The notes beneath the pieces were generated by a model. It ran no database searches. It was not told the origin of the DNA and saw only the letters and a program-made list of their open reading frames with translations. A program made the position numbers and the translations under genes. Below, piece after piece: positions 1 through 13,844 of a stretch of 64,000 nt of DNA; position 1 is the stretch's first letter; each line of letters starts with the position of its first letter. Source of the stretch: Carallia brachiata (Eukaryota; Streptophyta; Magnoliopsida; Malpighiales; Rhizophoraceae); the NCBI GenBank assembly GCA_021464245.1, contig JADCRB010000003.1, positions 634,631 through 698,630 of the forward strand, written 5' to 3'.

Positions 1-3000
1 AACATGCCTTGCTAAAAACTTTAGAGCCCACAAATGCTCGTTGCCACCATATTCTTTCATGGGCAAAATCCTTGCCTTGTGTGAGCCAGGAAGGCCCACT
101 GCTTACAAGCAGACCCAGAATACAGAGGCCTGGCGTTGTCTACAACCCATTTTCCCTTTTGCATAACTACAGATTGGAGTGAAAATCAGATAAATAGAAG
201 AAACTCACTAGTTAGCAATACATAAAAGTGTCCCCTGTAAATATGTAATGCGAATGAAGCAAAATGAAGGAAAAGACACTGAATGACAACGACTATTTGA
301 ATTTGTAGAAGTACAAAATATTTGTATGGTTTTGCAATTGAATTTTAAATTTTTAAAATTTTAAATCAATTTTAAATCTTTAATTTTTAATTTATATGAG
401 TCTTTTTTCGGATTAGAATTGATAAAAGATTAAATATGCAGTTTGAACTAATTGAAACAATGTAAAAGGACTCAAGGGGTGTTTATTTTTACTGTTAGAA
501 GCTGCCATTGCTATTGCTGTTACGAAAATTAGGAGTTTAAGTATTTGATAAAAATTTTTAGGTTATTCTATTAACTTCAGCAACTGATGGTTTTTGTTTT
601 TTACACAATTGTCCTTTGTGCGGCAGCGTACAAACTTTACAAACCTGTGGGGCCACCGTTAAAACAATAGCCGAACCAATAATAAATAGTGGGTCATAAA
701 CTTTTTAGGTAATAGATAAATGGCGAGGAAAAAAAAGAGAATTGGTGGGTTCTATCACTTAAAAAATAATATTTTACTTTTTTTATTTTTTTTGTCCGAA
801 TTAATACGACATTATTAAACTTAAATTTGTCAAGGTACATCAATTACTCTTTTCTTAAATAGTAGCATTGTTATTTTTGCAGTATAAAGAGTAATTTATA
901 TAGTAAAAAATAATATTATTTTGTAGATATATTCATAATATATCTTTTTACTGTATAATAATAACTATGATTTTTTTATACATTTATTATAAATTATAGT
1001 TGATTTTCAAGTCACATGAATTTTTTTATAAATACGTAATAAGATTAATTTATATTAACTTTTGTTTAAAAACTATTCCTTATAATATAACAGAAAAAGA
1101 ATATATAAAATTATCATTTTATTATTTAATCAGCAATAACAAGTCTTAATCTAATTAAACACTAGAATTCATTTTATTCAACAGTAACAACAAAAAATAA
1201 CAGTAATCAGTAATTAACAATCAGTAATAAGTAAATCAAACACCCCTCAAATACATCCTAAAATCATTGAAATACTACATATTTATTACCACATTTTCTT
1301 CATTTTTCCCCGCATAGAAAGCACAAACTGTATATTTTTTCAATTTTTCCTAAATTCAGGTGAAGAAAAAAAAAATTAGCTAAATACGCGCGTTTTTAGA
1401 GCCTATTTGGATGTATTGTTATTCGGTTTCAATTAACTAATACTTGCATAGAAGATGACTTAAATTTAATAAAAATTAAAAGTTTAAAAATAATTTTAAA
1501 TTTTAAAAATATTTAATACTAAAAGTATTAAAGTTTATTCAGTTTTATTATATTACGTGAAAACTATAATACACGAACTTGGTCTGGGCTATATGCTTCA
1601 CATGTGAGAAGATGGTGTTTGACTGTGTTATTTTTTTTTATTTAATTTTTATGTATATATGCAGAAAAAGATCGGAAAATTGAGGTTGGTACTGCATTTC
1701 ATGTAATGATCAATGTAATGATATTATTTTTTAAACTTTTTTAAAAAGATTTTTACCACGCATATTATTTAAAATTTATATTTTAAATTTTAATATAAGA
1801 TGCTCATTTATATTTAAATTTTAATTTTATAAAAAAAATAATATAATAATATTCTCAGTATGTAATATGTTTTGAGAAAAAAAAAATTTATCATAAGTAT
1901 ATTAATTATCAGATTAATAAGTTAAAAACGATATTTTACTGTTATTGCTATTTATCTAAATATTACATGACCAAGCGTGATTTCTCAAAATATTTACAAT
2001 ATTAATAAATTTAAAATCAATATTACGCCCGCAAGTTCTATGGGTAAGGCAAACTGGTGTTGTTCTAAGTACTGACACCATAACTCAAATCTATGTTAGG
2101 CGTAAAAAAAGGTCTGTTAGATTAGCACTCAGTATATATAGTCTTCTTTTTTGCTGCAATTGAAATTTTCACCTCTTCATCTTGTCTGCGCCGCCGTCTG
2201 CCCCGATTTCTGTCTCTGCGCCGCCTTGCTCCTGCCTCCTCAGCCGACGTCGGGTTCACATCGAATTCCCGGCTTAGCCGACCTGCAGAGCCCTGTTCAG
2301 ACATCAAATTATCAGCAAGTCACTCTACTCTCCTCGGGTAACCATCTCTGTCTCCGACAATTCCTGTTTCGTCATATTCTAAAAAAAATATTGTTCCATT
2401 TCATTTTGACCCTTTGAGTTCTTCAATGTAAGGGAGTGTATGAAAGTAATTTAATCGACACAGTGGTTGTCATACAAACAAAAATTTTCAGTTTCTCCGT
2501 TAAGCCAAAAGTTTCCTTGTTCTTTATTAAAGATTTTTTCCCCATTTTTCATACCAAAAAACGCTTTGATAGTGAATTTCCCCTGTTCTGCGTCCAGGTT
2601 CACGACTAATTAGCTTTAATCTATGTAGTTTCGTACACAACTCTCTAATTCTCACTCTATCATTAGATACATACACGTATATATTGTATATACATACCAA
2701 CACCTGTTAGTTCAAGTGTCGAAAAATTTGATTTCTCTTAAATAAAATTTCGAGTTTGAATCTTGTGTATGAAAAAAATAAGCGTTGAGAGAGTTTTACC
2801 TCTTTTAATGGGTCCACCTGACTTTAACTAAATTAGTCAGAATTTAATAAACCTCTGAATATCAAGATTTCAGACAAAAAAAAATATGTTATATATACAT
2901 AATAAATAAAAATAAAAGGATAAACTCCTTCTAAGTTGATTATGTGCACACTTAAGGGGCACGTAAAAAAAATATGTAAAAAATATTTAATTTATTTAAT

Positions 3001-3950
3001 AGTATTTAATAATTTATTTATTTTTAAATTTAATATATTTTTTATAATTTAATATTATGTAACTAAGTTGTCATAAAGATTTTTGAGCTTGTTATTTAAA
3101 CTCATAATAAATAAATAAACATATATTTAGCGGATTATATAACTGGATAACTATAATCAAATTAAAAGGACATTAATGCTTCAATTAAATCTGAATTTGC
3201 CATTGGGGCCCAACATTTATCGGATTAATTACTTTGTTTTCCACTCTTGAGATGGAGACGGTAAGAAGAGGATGACATCTGGGAAGGAAATTTTTTTTTT
3301 TCAACTGTTTGGATGGCCAAGATTTTTTTACTATGATCTTGAGAAAGTCGCTATGGTAAAAATCGGCATTTTAGTATTCACCATGCAAGGATAGAAGTTA
3401 ATGGAGTTGCCATGGTTAATGGAGTCGCTATGGAGTTACATTAAATCGGCAATTGAATAAAATAGTTGTTAGCATTAAGACCCACGACAAGTTGGTTGAT
3501 TGACTAAGTTTCGAATTGAGAAATTTGAGATTTGATTTCTAATTTTTATAGCTGTTAGCATGTTTTTGCTTTTCAGTGGAGAAGATGAGAAAGTATTTCA
3601 TTTCTCAGCAATCACATGTTTTTACATTGGTAGATGCACTAATCATAGAAAACAATGGTAGAGATTAGAGCATCTGTCTTCGACATGTTTAATGTAAAAA
3701 ATATTTGTTGGAGGTATGCAATTAGATATAATCATAAAATTAATTAGATATCATTATTTTTTAAAATAAAATTGATAACAAAAAGAAATATATCAATTTA
3801 ATATATTATATACAAAAAATTGTATATTATTTTAATAATAATTATATATAAATATGTCAACCAATTTAGCATCTATATAGAGTATATGACCATTCACGAG
3901 ACGGGGGCAATACAGAGTGGACGAGAATAAACATTTCGCACCTTAACTTT
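1..3950. other. AT-rich intergenic spacer
   Basis: I find no supportable gene here. The stretch is dominated by A/T runs and short degenerate repeats. A GC-richer island at about 2,115-2,440 holds short open frames on both strands (61 and 88 codons) that resemble no family I recognise and show no splice-linked partners. It may be an old transposon fragment or a promoter remnant. Confidence 0.6.
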
Positions 3951-3959
3951 TGTCTCCCC

Positions 3960-4031
3960 GCTCACTGTCGTCCTTAGGACTAGGAGCGGAGAACTGGGAA
4001 GAGAAGCAACAGCTCTGGTGCTAATTTTCAG
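3960..4031 (+). other. Probable 5' UTR exon of MTI1
   Basis: A CAG/GTAAAC donor at 4,031/4,032 and a pyrimidine-rich acceptor TTTTTTTCAG ending at 4,377 bracket an intron directly upstream of the MTI1 start codon at 4,384. This suggests a non-coding first exon. Its 5' end is a guess; no transcript evidence is available from sequence alone. Confidence 0.45.
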
Positions 4032-4383
4032 GTAAACCTCCACTTTCCCTTCTCCCCTTCTCTTACCACACGATCAAATTTTCGATTTGTCTTTTTTGAC
4101 ATTAGAAAAGCGTAGCAGTTAGTCTGTTAGTTGTAGAGAACTAGAAAGATAGGTGCACAGAGACAAATCCTCCAAATCCATCTAATGTGTATTTTTTTTA
4201 GAGGTGTTGGGATTTGAACCCGACCCCTCCTCAAGCTCTGACCTTAGGAGGGGCTTGGTGGTCGTTATTTGTCTTCTTGGTTCTCCTAGAAACGTAAAGG
4301 ACATCCATTATACTTGGAATTTTTGGCCGGGAGGTTTTTGTCTTTTTTTTTATGTGAGTCCTTTTTTTTTTTTTCAGTTCAAA

Positions 4384-7312
4384 ATGGCCGTGAATTCCAA
4401 CTCTATTGGAGCTGACGGTGCTCTCCAGTCTATTTGCTACAAGCGTGGATCCCTTCAGCTTCTTGACCAGGTTTATCTCTCCCGACACTGTATTAGTCTG
4501 ATTGAATTTGCTAGTAATGTATATAATACGATGCTTTCATTCTTTAGTTTTTTACTTGGAATGAATTTCTCAAAATTAAAAGTAGTTCTCTTTTTGGCTT
4601 AAAGTTGGTTGCTTTTGAACAGAGAAAGCTTCCCCTCGAGACGGTGTACTTGGATATCCATGACTCATCAGATGGATGGTATTTTATCTTAGTCCGTCCT
4701 TTTAGAAAAACGAACAAAAAGAAAGGTGTCTGTTGATGTTTCTGTTCTTTCTTTGTCCGTGAGACTTGTTTCCTGTTCATTATTTCGTATGATTTGTTTC
4801 TGAGTGGCTCGCAAATCCATTTTATAATACATTTCATGACAAAAGTTCGTGGATTATGCCTGTCTCGCAATTTGTGTCAGATTTAAATTTCAGTTTGCAG
4901 CTAATCGTCACACCTAGTTATGGTATAGCATTGTTCAGTTTATGCCAGTTTTGATTGTATACATTAGCAAGCTTTTGTCGTTGTGAGGCTAGTGAGCAAT
5001 ATAAGTTGAATATCACAAAATCTCTAGCAATCCCAACCTAATGTCTCAGGTCTGCCATACGGGATATGGTTGTACGAGGAGCACCTGCTATTGCAATTAC
5101 AGCTGCCCTTTCTCTTGCCGTGGAAGTGTTTAACTTAGATTCCTCTAATGGGACAGCTATTGATGCTGCTACTTTCCTCGGCAAGAAATTGGATTATCTC
5201 GTTTCAAGGTAATTAAACTGTTTTAAATCTCCCATTTCCGTGCAGATAACAATTATATCGATTCTTGTGGTTGTTTGTGTAGTTGCTAGTTGTCCACCTA
5301 GATAATCTTTCATGGAACAGCCTTATATTCTTAATGTTACCCAGGCCTTGCTGTTGAAATTGTAATTTGTGCCAGTTTATTGTTGATATTGTAATTTGTC
5401 CTGGTTCTTTGCTTCATCTTGAATGAGCTCCTTAGAGTGCCGAATTTCATTTTTCAGCCGTCCAACTGCAGTCAATCTTTCAGATGCTGTAACAAAACTT
5501 AAGGCAGTCATATCAAATGCCACCACAGCTGCTGCTTCAGAATCCAGAAGTGTCTTTCAGGTGATATTCTTAAAGGATTCTACAGTCATTATATTACTAC
5601 TTGACTGTATAATGTAAAATGTGTCTGACCTTTACCAACAAAACGAATATTGTGGCTTTCTTTTTGCTTCTATGGTTTGTGGCTTGTTCAGCTAAAGTTG
5701 ATATCAAAGTTTTGTCCTACTTATCTTTCTAATTAATATTGCAGGCATATGTAGAGGCTGCTGAGATAATGCTCGACGATGATGTTGCCACAAATAAAGC
5801 AATTGGGTCATATGGAGCTAGTTTTATTAGGAATGGGCTCAAAAGCGGTAAAGGGCTATCTATTCTGACCCATTGTAATACTGGCAGGTAACTTTCTATT
5901 TATCTTCCTCTCCTTGCATGATGTGGTGTGGTCGCTCTGTAGTCCTTTCATTCTTTTTGTTTTTTTTTTCCTGCTTGGCAAAGAACATGTATGTGAATAA
6001 TTAAATCCAGGCAGCGAGTAAAATTTTCATAAGAATATCTCTGACTTTGCCTCCATTCGTTTTGCCAGTCTGGCAACAGCTGGATATGGCACTGCTCTGG
6101 GTGTAATCCGTGCACTTCATACTGAAGGTGTCCTAGAGAGAGCCTATTGCACAGAAACAAGGCCATTCAATCAAGTGAGTTTTTCTTAGTGCTTTTGAGT
6201 ACAGTTTCAAAGTTGCGTATGCTTGATTATCAAGCATGCCAGAAAAGCGTAAATCAAGTTCCTCATTTGAAAGCGAGCATTCAATAAACTTGTTTCTTTG
6301 AATGAAGCATAATAAAATAGTTGATGGTGTTCTAGTTTATAATGAGTCAAATCTGTTAGGAGACGTTTTTTGGGTTTTTTAAATCAGAATTTTTCTAAAG
6401 AACTAGTTACAATCTTTGGTTATACGAGTTTTAAGAACCTGAATATGTGACCATGATCATGCTCGCTTACGTTGAACTTGCCAATGATAAAAAAAAAAAA
6501 AAACACATATTGGTCATCTCTCCTTCAAATTTATCTATTGCCGACACTTTAGTTTTAGTTATCGAGTAATTTCTAATTGCAGGGATCGAGACTCACAGCC
6601 TTTGAGCTGGTGCATGAGAAGATACCTGCTACACTTATCGCAGACTCAGCTGCAGCTGCATTAATGAAAGACGGTCGAGTGAGTGCTGTTGTTGTTGGAG
6701 CAGATCGCGTGGCTGCAAATGGTACTCTGAGAAGCTAGTTCATCTGCTTTAGCATGCTATCTCTTGAAATTTGTATTTCACCAATGTGTGCCGTCACATT
6801 GCAGGAGATACTGCCAATAAGATTGGAACCTACAGCCTCGCCCTGTGTGCAAGCTACCATAACATTCCATTTTATGTTGCTGCGCCCCTTACCTCCATCG
6901 ACTTGTCCATCTCTTCTGGGAAAGAAATTATTATAGAGGAAAAGATCCCCCAAGGAACTGTTGTACTCGCATGGAGGTCTTGGCGAACAAGTTGCTGCGT
7001 CCGGAATAGCTGTCTGGAACCCAGCCTTTGATGTTACCCCTGCAAAATTAATAAGCGGCATCATAACGGAAAAGGTTTCTCTTCCCTCTATCTTTCTTCT
7101 CTAAATCCACCTTCCCCCGGTACCCCGTCCTCGGAATGCTGTGCTCATAAACTGAATTCAAATTATCTTAGATGATCATGATCTAAACATTTGGCATGCT
7201 TCAGTCTTATAAGTGCTTGATCTCTGAGCAGGGTGTCATCAAAAAGTTGGGAGCCGATGTTTTTGACATAAAGAGTTTTGTAGAAAGGGCCAACCCAGAA
7301 TCTGTTCCATAG
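4384..7312 (+). CDS. MTI1: Methylthioribose-1-phosphate isomerase, frameshifted in exon 8
   Basis: Enzyme of the methionine salvage (Yang) cycle that isomerises 5-methylthioribose-1-phosphate to 5-methylthioribulose-1-phosphate, an eIF2B-like fold of the MtnA family. Nine coding exons fit GT-AG rules: 4384-4470, 4623-4678, 5050-5208, 5458-5560, 5745-5887, 6069-6174, 6583-6721, 6805-7074, 7232-7312. Family landmarks are visible: [13 protein letters not shown] in exon 3, the catalytic-cysteine segment ILTHCNTG in exon 5, and the catalytic-aspartate segment [12 protein letters not shown] spanning exons 7/8. The exon sum is 1,144 nt, one more than a multiple of three. The reading frame breaks at the C5 run 6947-6951; with one C fewer, the conserved tail ([19 protein letters not shown], then exon 9) is read to a TAG at 7310, giving about 380 residues, normal for plants. 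A consensus error is more likely than a true pseudogene because everything else is intact. The identification itself is secure. Confidence 0.93.
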
Positions 7313-7319
7313 TGTATGC

Positions 7320-9050
7320 CATTTCACTGCGGTGAAGAAACTTATTGGTAGATAACATTGTTGTTGGTACCAGCTTTCTAAATGGCCAAGGGCTACGTGT
7401 CCTGGCATGGCAGACTTAATGTTATACCCGGAAATTGGATCTGATGATTTTAAGGTTCAAGGCTTGGTGATGTTTCTTTGCCAGAAGAAATTTTATTTCA
7501 ACTATGGATAGAGTCTAAAATGAAATGATAGCTACTCCTACCTCTGCCCATGGCTCTGAACCCCAGTCTGCTTTCTTCTTTAAAAAAAAAAAAAAAAAAA
7601 AATTAATATTTTTAATGCTTAGAAGGTCGAGAAACAGTAGGATATTTTGAAAATAATGTGAAATTATATTTTAAATTATTCCTAATCTCATTTTATACTA
7701 ATATATACTAGATTTCTCGGAAAAGAAAAAAAAGTGGTCCCTGACAAGAAACGTCGACGTCTCATTGACACAAAATAAATGAACCAAAGCGCGATGTGTC
7801 AGCATCGTATATTTGTACGTATCTAGAAGTATGATTGTATAAAGTAACCGAGTTGAGTCAAGTTTTATCTCTGTGCATTCGGTTTATTTAGCTAATGAGT
7901 TGAGTCTTGAGTTTTTGTGAACTGATTATTGATTTTATAGTATTAATAAAAATAATGGATATTATATAAATTATTTTTATAAATAAAATTTAATTGATAA
8001 AATTTTTTATCTTAATGAAATTATGTAATTGAAAAATAAATATTAACTTTTAATTTATGTGCTATAAATGTAGCAGAGCATTACAATACAGGAGACATTT
8101 ATTGTTGTGGAATCAGTGAGGGTCAATTGTTCACAATTTTATTAATATTTATGTAAAAAAAATATTCATTGTTTTAGTAAGACCATTGAACATATATATT
8201 TTTTTTATGGTCGGCTTTGTTTAGATGGCTAGAGGTAACCAACCAAAGGCAATAGGCAATAGGAATGGTGAGGCTAAGTAGGAGTTTTAATTTCCAACCC
8301 TTATCTAATGGATGGAGAACACTCTGTGAATATATTTTTTTTGACACAATGTAAAATTGTTGTATTAACATTTATCAAAATTGTACATAGAATCGATGTA
8401 AAAGCGTTGAGAATATCTGCGTAAAGTAGGGATGAATACGACTCTAAAGAATTATAATATTTAAGGTCAAATTGACCTTTCACAAATAGGTTAAGTCATA
8501 ATCCTCTCTAGAGGATACAAATTAACTAATAACTAAACTTACTCAATTACGAATAATTAATTAAACTTAATCTAGTCAAACAAATATCCATTCGTTTAAT
8601 TGGGTTAATGTCCATTCTTCTATCAAATATATTCTAGTGGCAACTAAACAAATATTTTTAATAAATTTTAGACGAGCTATTAACTAGTTTTAATCCACTT
8701 TAGTCTATTCTTATCCAGGTTTGGTTTAGTTATTAAACAAGTTTTGAATATTAAGTTTGGATTAATTTTTATCGAAACGACTCGTATAGTCTCGATCGAC
8801 GGGTAGCCCACTGATCAGGTCAGTTCCGCACAGCAAACCAATAAGAAACGTCAACGTTTTAGCAGAGCTGAAAACTGGACAAGGGGGAGGGTATTTTGGG
8901 GAAAGAAGCGTGAGAGGTTTCTTCTCCGGCGGGTCACCGCCGCTGCCAGTCGTCTTATTAGTCCCAAATATTAGCTTCTTTCCGCAGTAGCTCCGCATTA
9001 TATACATAAATTCAAATCAGCTTTCCTGTTTTCTCTGAAACCAATCACTT
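7320..9050. other. Spacer between MTI1 and PAA
   Basis: This holds the presumed 3' UTR of MTI1, an A18 run near 7,582, and AT-rich sequence without supportable genes. The last 200 bases before 9,101 are GC-richer (about 8,800-9,000) and probably hold the PAA promoter and 5' UTR. Confidence 0.5.
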
Positions 9051-9100
9051 CCATTAAAAATCAAAAAAATAATTAATAATCAATAAAAAAAAAAAAAACA

Positions 9101-12100
9101 ATGAGCAGAGGAAGCGGAGGAGGCTACGATCGGCACATTACAATATTCTCGCCGGAGGGCCGCCTCTTCCAAGTCGGTATGTTTTCTTTGCATTTTCTCC
9201 TACCTGTCGCTCAAATCGTCTCTTCTTGTTTTAGTTACTTTGTGCTTTTAAATTAGCTTATATGATATCTTTTGCCAACTCGATTACTTTTTCCGTTTCG
9301 GGTCTGCAAGAGTACGCGTTTAAGGCGGTGAAGGCGGCGGCCGTCACTTCGATCGGCGTTCGGGGCAACGACTCCGTCTGCGTCGTCACTCAGAAGAAGG
9401 TTCCGGTCAGTCGATTCGATTTCCCCCGCTTTGCCTTCTTTATTTGTCGTTTTTTTTTTTTTTTTTTTTTTTTGGGATGTGTAAGATTTTGTTTTTAGGG
9501 TTTTTTACTTCCGACTGTGTGTGGATGAGTAAACTTTGAATGGTGGATGAGCAGGACAAGCTTTTGGATCAGACTAGCGTTACTCACCTTTTCCCGATTA
9601 CCAAATACCTTGGATTGCTCGCTACGGGCATGACAGGTTGGGCGTTGTCAATTCTTTTTCTTGATTTGAAGTTAGAAGCTAGGAACTCGATTTCTTTACG
9701 AAATATTGAGATTGTTGGTAGGCATGTACTGACTTGGCGGGCCGTGTCAATTTTTCAGCTGATGCAAGGACTTTGGTCCACCAGGCGAATGAAGCAGCTG
9801 AGTTTCGTTTCCGATATGGATATGAAATGCCCGTGGATGTGCTGGCTAAATGGTATGGGATTCTTTGTAATAATCGCATAGCGCTCCATTTGAGAATTTC
9901 ATGTACTGTAGCTATTCAATATTTGCAAAGTGAAGACTTTCCTTAGGATACAGCAGTACGGTGCAAGTTAAGATTTTAATGGTTGTGGAAATGTTGCAGA
10001 GCTGAAGGCTCGGTGCTTGGGGACACACATTTTACGCTTTCATTTAATCGGCATTTTTTGTCTGTACTCAAATAACTTTTTTTCTTGGACTAATCCACAT
10101 AATGTACTTGTAAAACTCATAATGATCTCCTTGGGCATTTGTAGGATTGCAGACAAGTCCCAGGTTTATACTCAGCATGCTTACATGAGACCCCTTGGTG
10201 TTGGTATGTTCCTGATCTCTACAATGCATCCGCAGACATACTTCTTTTGTTGTACTGGTTCTTGTGTGTGCACTTCATGATGTTATTACACACATAAATG
10301 AACACAGAAGACTTTGGCACCCATTACTTTTGTTCAGGCCCTTAAACTATTTACTTAACATTGTTTACATTTTGCTTGGAAGTTGCAATGGTATTGGGCA
10401 TTGACGAGGAGAGGGGCCCTCAACTCTACAAGTGTGATCCTGCTGGTCACTTTTTTGGTCACAAGGTAGTTGTCAGATTGTATGTTCATTAAGGTGCATG
10501 AAATAAATTTTATTGACTTGGTGACCATGTAAATGTATTGGTGGAACTGATTTATATTATTCCTATTGAAAAGAGGCTTTAAGGCTGACCTTAGCTGAAT
10601 CTATAAATAAGAGCACCCAATGCATGAGATTCTTACACTTTGGGTTTGTGGAAAGGTTAGATCTACGTAACCTTGTTTGTAGAGATGTTTCCTGACTCAA
10701 ACCTATGACTTCCATGTTACCATAGAGTAAACTTGCTGTTATATCAAGGCCTGTCTTCTCCTCAAGGGCAACAATAATGTGAGAGTATATCATAAGCTTT
10801 ATATCTTGCAAATGGATTGTTTTCTATTGGATAATTAGAATTCTAAAGCACGAGAATGATGGGTTTAAAGGAATACCAATATAAGGCAGTGTTTTGAAAG
10901 ATATTGAGATGTTAGGAATTATTCTACTGTATGTTGACTTCACTATGTTGTATGATACAACTTAACATGATCCTGTTTTTTTACAAGAAGATTGTTGCTT
11001 TCTTCACCAATTTTAATTTTAAGTTCCCTTCAAAGAAAAATCTAAAAGAGTTTTGCATTGCAAATATGTTTCAGGCTACGAGTGCTGGATTGAAGGAACA
11101 AGAGGCGATCAATTTCTTGGAAAAGAAAATGAAAAATGACCCGGCTTTCTCCTATGATGAAACTGTGCAGGTACTTGCCTAAAACGGAAGTTACTGAAGG
11201 GCATCAAAACATAGCCATAATATGTTTTTGTGCGTGTGCATATGTGTGTGGATGGGTAGATGCATATATACCTTCGTTGGTGTAGTTATTGTTGGCATGT
11301 GTCTGGTATAAACTGCCTTTTTCTTCATCATTTCATATTTGATGTTTAATTGGTCAATACAGTCTTATAAGTGCTGCTTTGTCTGTCAATTAAGAAATAA
11401 TTTGTTTTATCTTCCCAATGTTTGGAAGAGGGATTAAGATGGACCTAGCAGTGGGTGCTCGATGGGGAAGGTTTTTTCCTTCTGGGGCAGTTTGATATGC
11501 GTAGATCATAATTAGAAATATTACTACATGTGTGGTTGATTCTTGGAAAGCCTGGAGAAGCTTTCAGATTATTGGTACGGAATGTGATATCTCGGGCTAC
11601 ATGATTTGTGGATAGAAGTAAATAGTCTTAATTCCAGTCGACTCAATTTAAGGTTAAATATTGGACAAATCAGTGCAAATTTGTGTTGGATGATGTCTGC
11701 TAGTTTCTTCGATATTCGTGAGTTCAATTTTTGTATAAAGGCCCTAATATTGCAAGATATTGCTGTTGTGCAGTCTGCTATTTCTGCTCTGCAGTCTGTT
11801 CTTCAAGAGGATTTTAAGGCCACTGAGATAGAGGTACTCATCTCTATATTCAATTCTGTATTTTAGCAATATGGGTATCAGATTGACTGAAAGAGGGAGT
11901 TTCAGATTTTGAAACATGCTTACTCTCAAAGACAGCTGAAACTCCAATACAGGACGATATTTAATTTGTTCTCTCTTGCATGGGTTATTGTCTCTTGTAT
12001 TTCAATTGGACTCACAATTTTGTTCCATGGCTGGACTGATAAGATGCTACATATACAGTTGGAGTGTTAGACAATTAGAGAGTGAATTTTGAAACACCCC

Positions 12101-12224
12101 TTTTGACATTAACCCTTTCACATTTTGGCAGGTGGGAGTTGTCAGAACAGATGATCGAGTTTTCAGAGTATTGTCGACTGAGGAAATCGATGAACATTTG
12201 ACTGCCATTAGTGAACGGGACTGA
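9101..12224 (+). CDS. PAA: 20S proteasome subunit alpha type-6
   Basis: One of the seven alpha-ring subunits of the 20S core proteasome (PSMA6/alpha1 position), structural rather than proteolytic, in cytosol and nucleus. Nine exons join in frame: 9101-9176, 9311-9405, 9555-9636, 9759-9852, 10145-10203, 10383-10465, 11075-11170, 11774-11833, 12132-12224; the sum is 738 nt, 245 residues. The N-terminus [20 protein letters not shown] followed by RLFQVEYAFKAV is the proteasome alpha-type signature. [48 protein letters not shown] and the C-terminal [14 protein letters not shown] are diagnostic of PAA. It is one residue shorter than Arabidopsis PAA, around the QANEAAEF segment. All splice sites are canonical and no damage is seen. 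It follows MTI1 in the same orientation, the order I recall for Arabidopsis chromosome 2. Confidence 0.97.
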
Positions 12225-12229
12225 AGTTG

Positions 12230-13830
12230 TGAACCAAGCAAAATTGCTTTGGACGTGTCCAGAAAAATCATCAGCTGTTTTTGGAGCATGACAATTGGAG
12301 GGAAGAAAAGTCATTATTGTGAGCTAGAATTCCCAACTGCTTTAAATTTATTGGATTACAAATCATGCTATAATTGTTACCCTTCCAGGATCACCTTTGT
12401 TTAATTTCCATTTTCCAAGAATAGGAATGACTGTGCTTGAGAAAGCATTCTACACATCTGTAACATGTGTCATGGAATATTTGTCCCTCCATTCATTTCA
12501 CAGATTTTCCATCAACCTGAACTTTATCTTAATTTGGAATATTTGTCCCTCATTTTCTTCAACAAATCCAGCAGCAGGGAGATATGTTTGATAGAACTAA
12601 CTTTCTGTAACACAGTTGATATGTTTGTGGACCGTCAAACAGCACAAAGAGTTGCCGGAAACCAATCCAAAGGCGCCATCATCCACACGAGAAAATGGCC
12701 AACCGCAAGGTTTGGGAATTCTGGGGATCAATTTCAATACCTTGCTCTCACCATCTCCCTTGCCCACCGCCGTCAAATCCACAGCAAATATTTGTGTAGC
12801 TTCACCAACACATATTGCATATGTTGATCCAAAAGGTGGTCTGAGCGTAGATGATCACCCACTACTATCTAGTGGTGATTGAACCAGGATGAGGCTATAA
12901 TCTCCCGCATAAAGGGCAATGTAGCTAGATATCCTTGGAAGCAAGAAGGCCGGAGGTAAAATGGGTATGATTTTAGGCTGTCGCTGGATTAATGGTCATG
13001 CCTAAGCCTCTTTTCTGATATTGAGGGCACATCCCTGCGCTTCGCAATATCTAAACTTCATGGTGTGCATTCAGAAGCCACTAGTTCGTGCAAAAAATTT
13101 GGTTAAGGCCTGTCAGATTAGCTATGAAAGGAATTTAGGGCCGAGGTCGATTCAAACCTGCTGCCTTATTTGAAATTTATTTGGGCGCCCAGTTAAATGT
13201 GCGTGTGGTAATGAACTTTAAAGTTTTCAACTAATTAATGGTCATAGCTTAAGTTTTCTCGAGTATCAATGTATTATAACTAACTCAATTAAAATTGGAA
13301 TCGATTCTAGCGTGGAAGATCCTGAGTTCTTGTGAAACCAATTAACCCCAGAAAAAAAGGTTTGCCGGCGTGGACATATGAAAACTCTTCATTTCCTTGA
13401 CGTTTGCAATAATGCAATCACGTTTTCTGAAGGCAACGAAAAACCAAAAAAAAAAACAAAAAAAAATAACCAACTTTCCGCAAGGAAAGTACGCGGAAAG
13501 TATAATTTATATTTTAAAACCAAATAAAAGGAGCCGTGTATTGGTTGTACACACAATCTGACTATTTTGCAAAACGCAATTGTGTGAGTACGAAAAAGTT
13601 TTACAGGCGCGATGGGTTGGGGACTTGGGGCCATCTCAAACGCGCATATTGCAATATAATTTTTTTTGTTTTGTCAAGCTTAATTTATTTAGTTCTATAC
13701 ACCAGCCAGAAACACCCGTACAAATAGTCAAACACATTGACACCCCACAGCAAATTAAATTTTTAAGAGAATTATGTTTGTGTTATTCTAAAAAGAATAT
13801 GTAAAATAGCAAGTACTTAATTTTAATAAC
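12230..13830. other. Spacer between PAA and the 13.8-kb MITE
   Basis: This holds the PAA 3' UTR and a GC-richer stretch at 12,600-12,880 with overlapping open frames of 88 and 120 codons that start at no convincing ATG. I do not recognise their translations. No splice sites or repeats support a gene. Confidence 0.45.
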
Positions 13831-13844
13831 TTTTACAAAAATCT

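Noticed and set aside
4204..4602. 132-codon plus-strand frame overlapping the MTI1 start
   Set aside because: It crosses the 5' UTR intron and coding exon 1 in one piece and starts without a sensible ATG; the real protein starts at 4384.
12465..12882. Overlapping frames of 120 and 88 codons downstream of PAA
   Set aside because: No recognisable family, no credible ATG start for the 88-codon frame, and two equally long competing frames.
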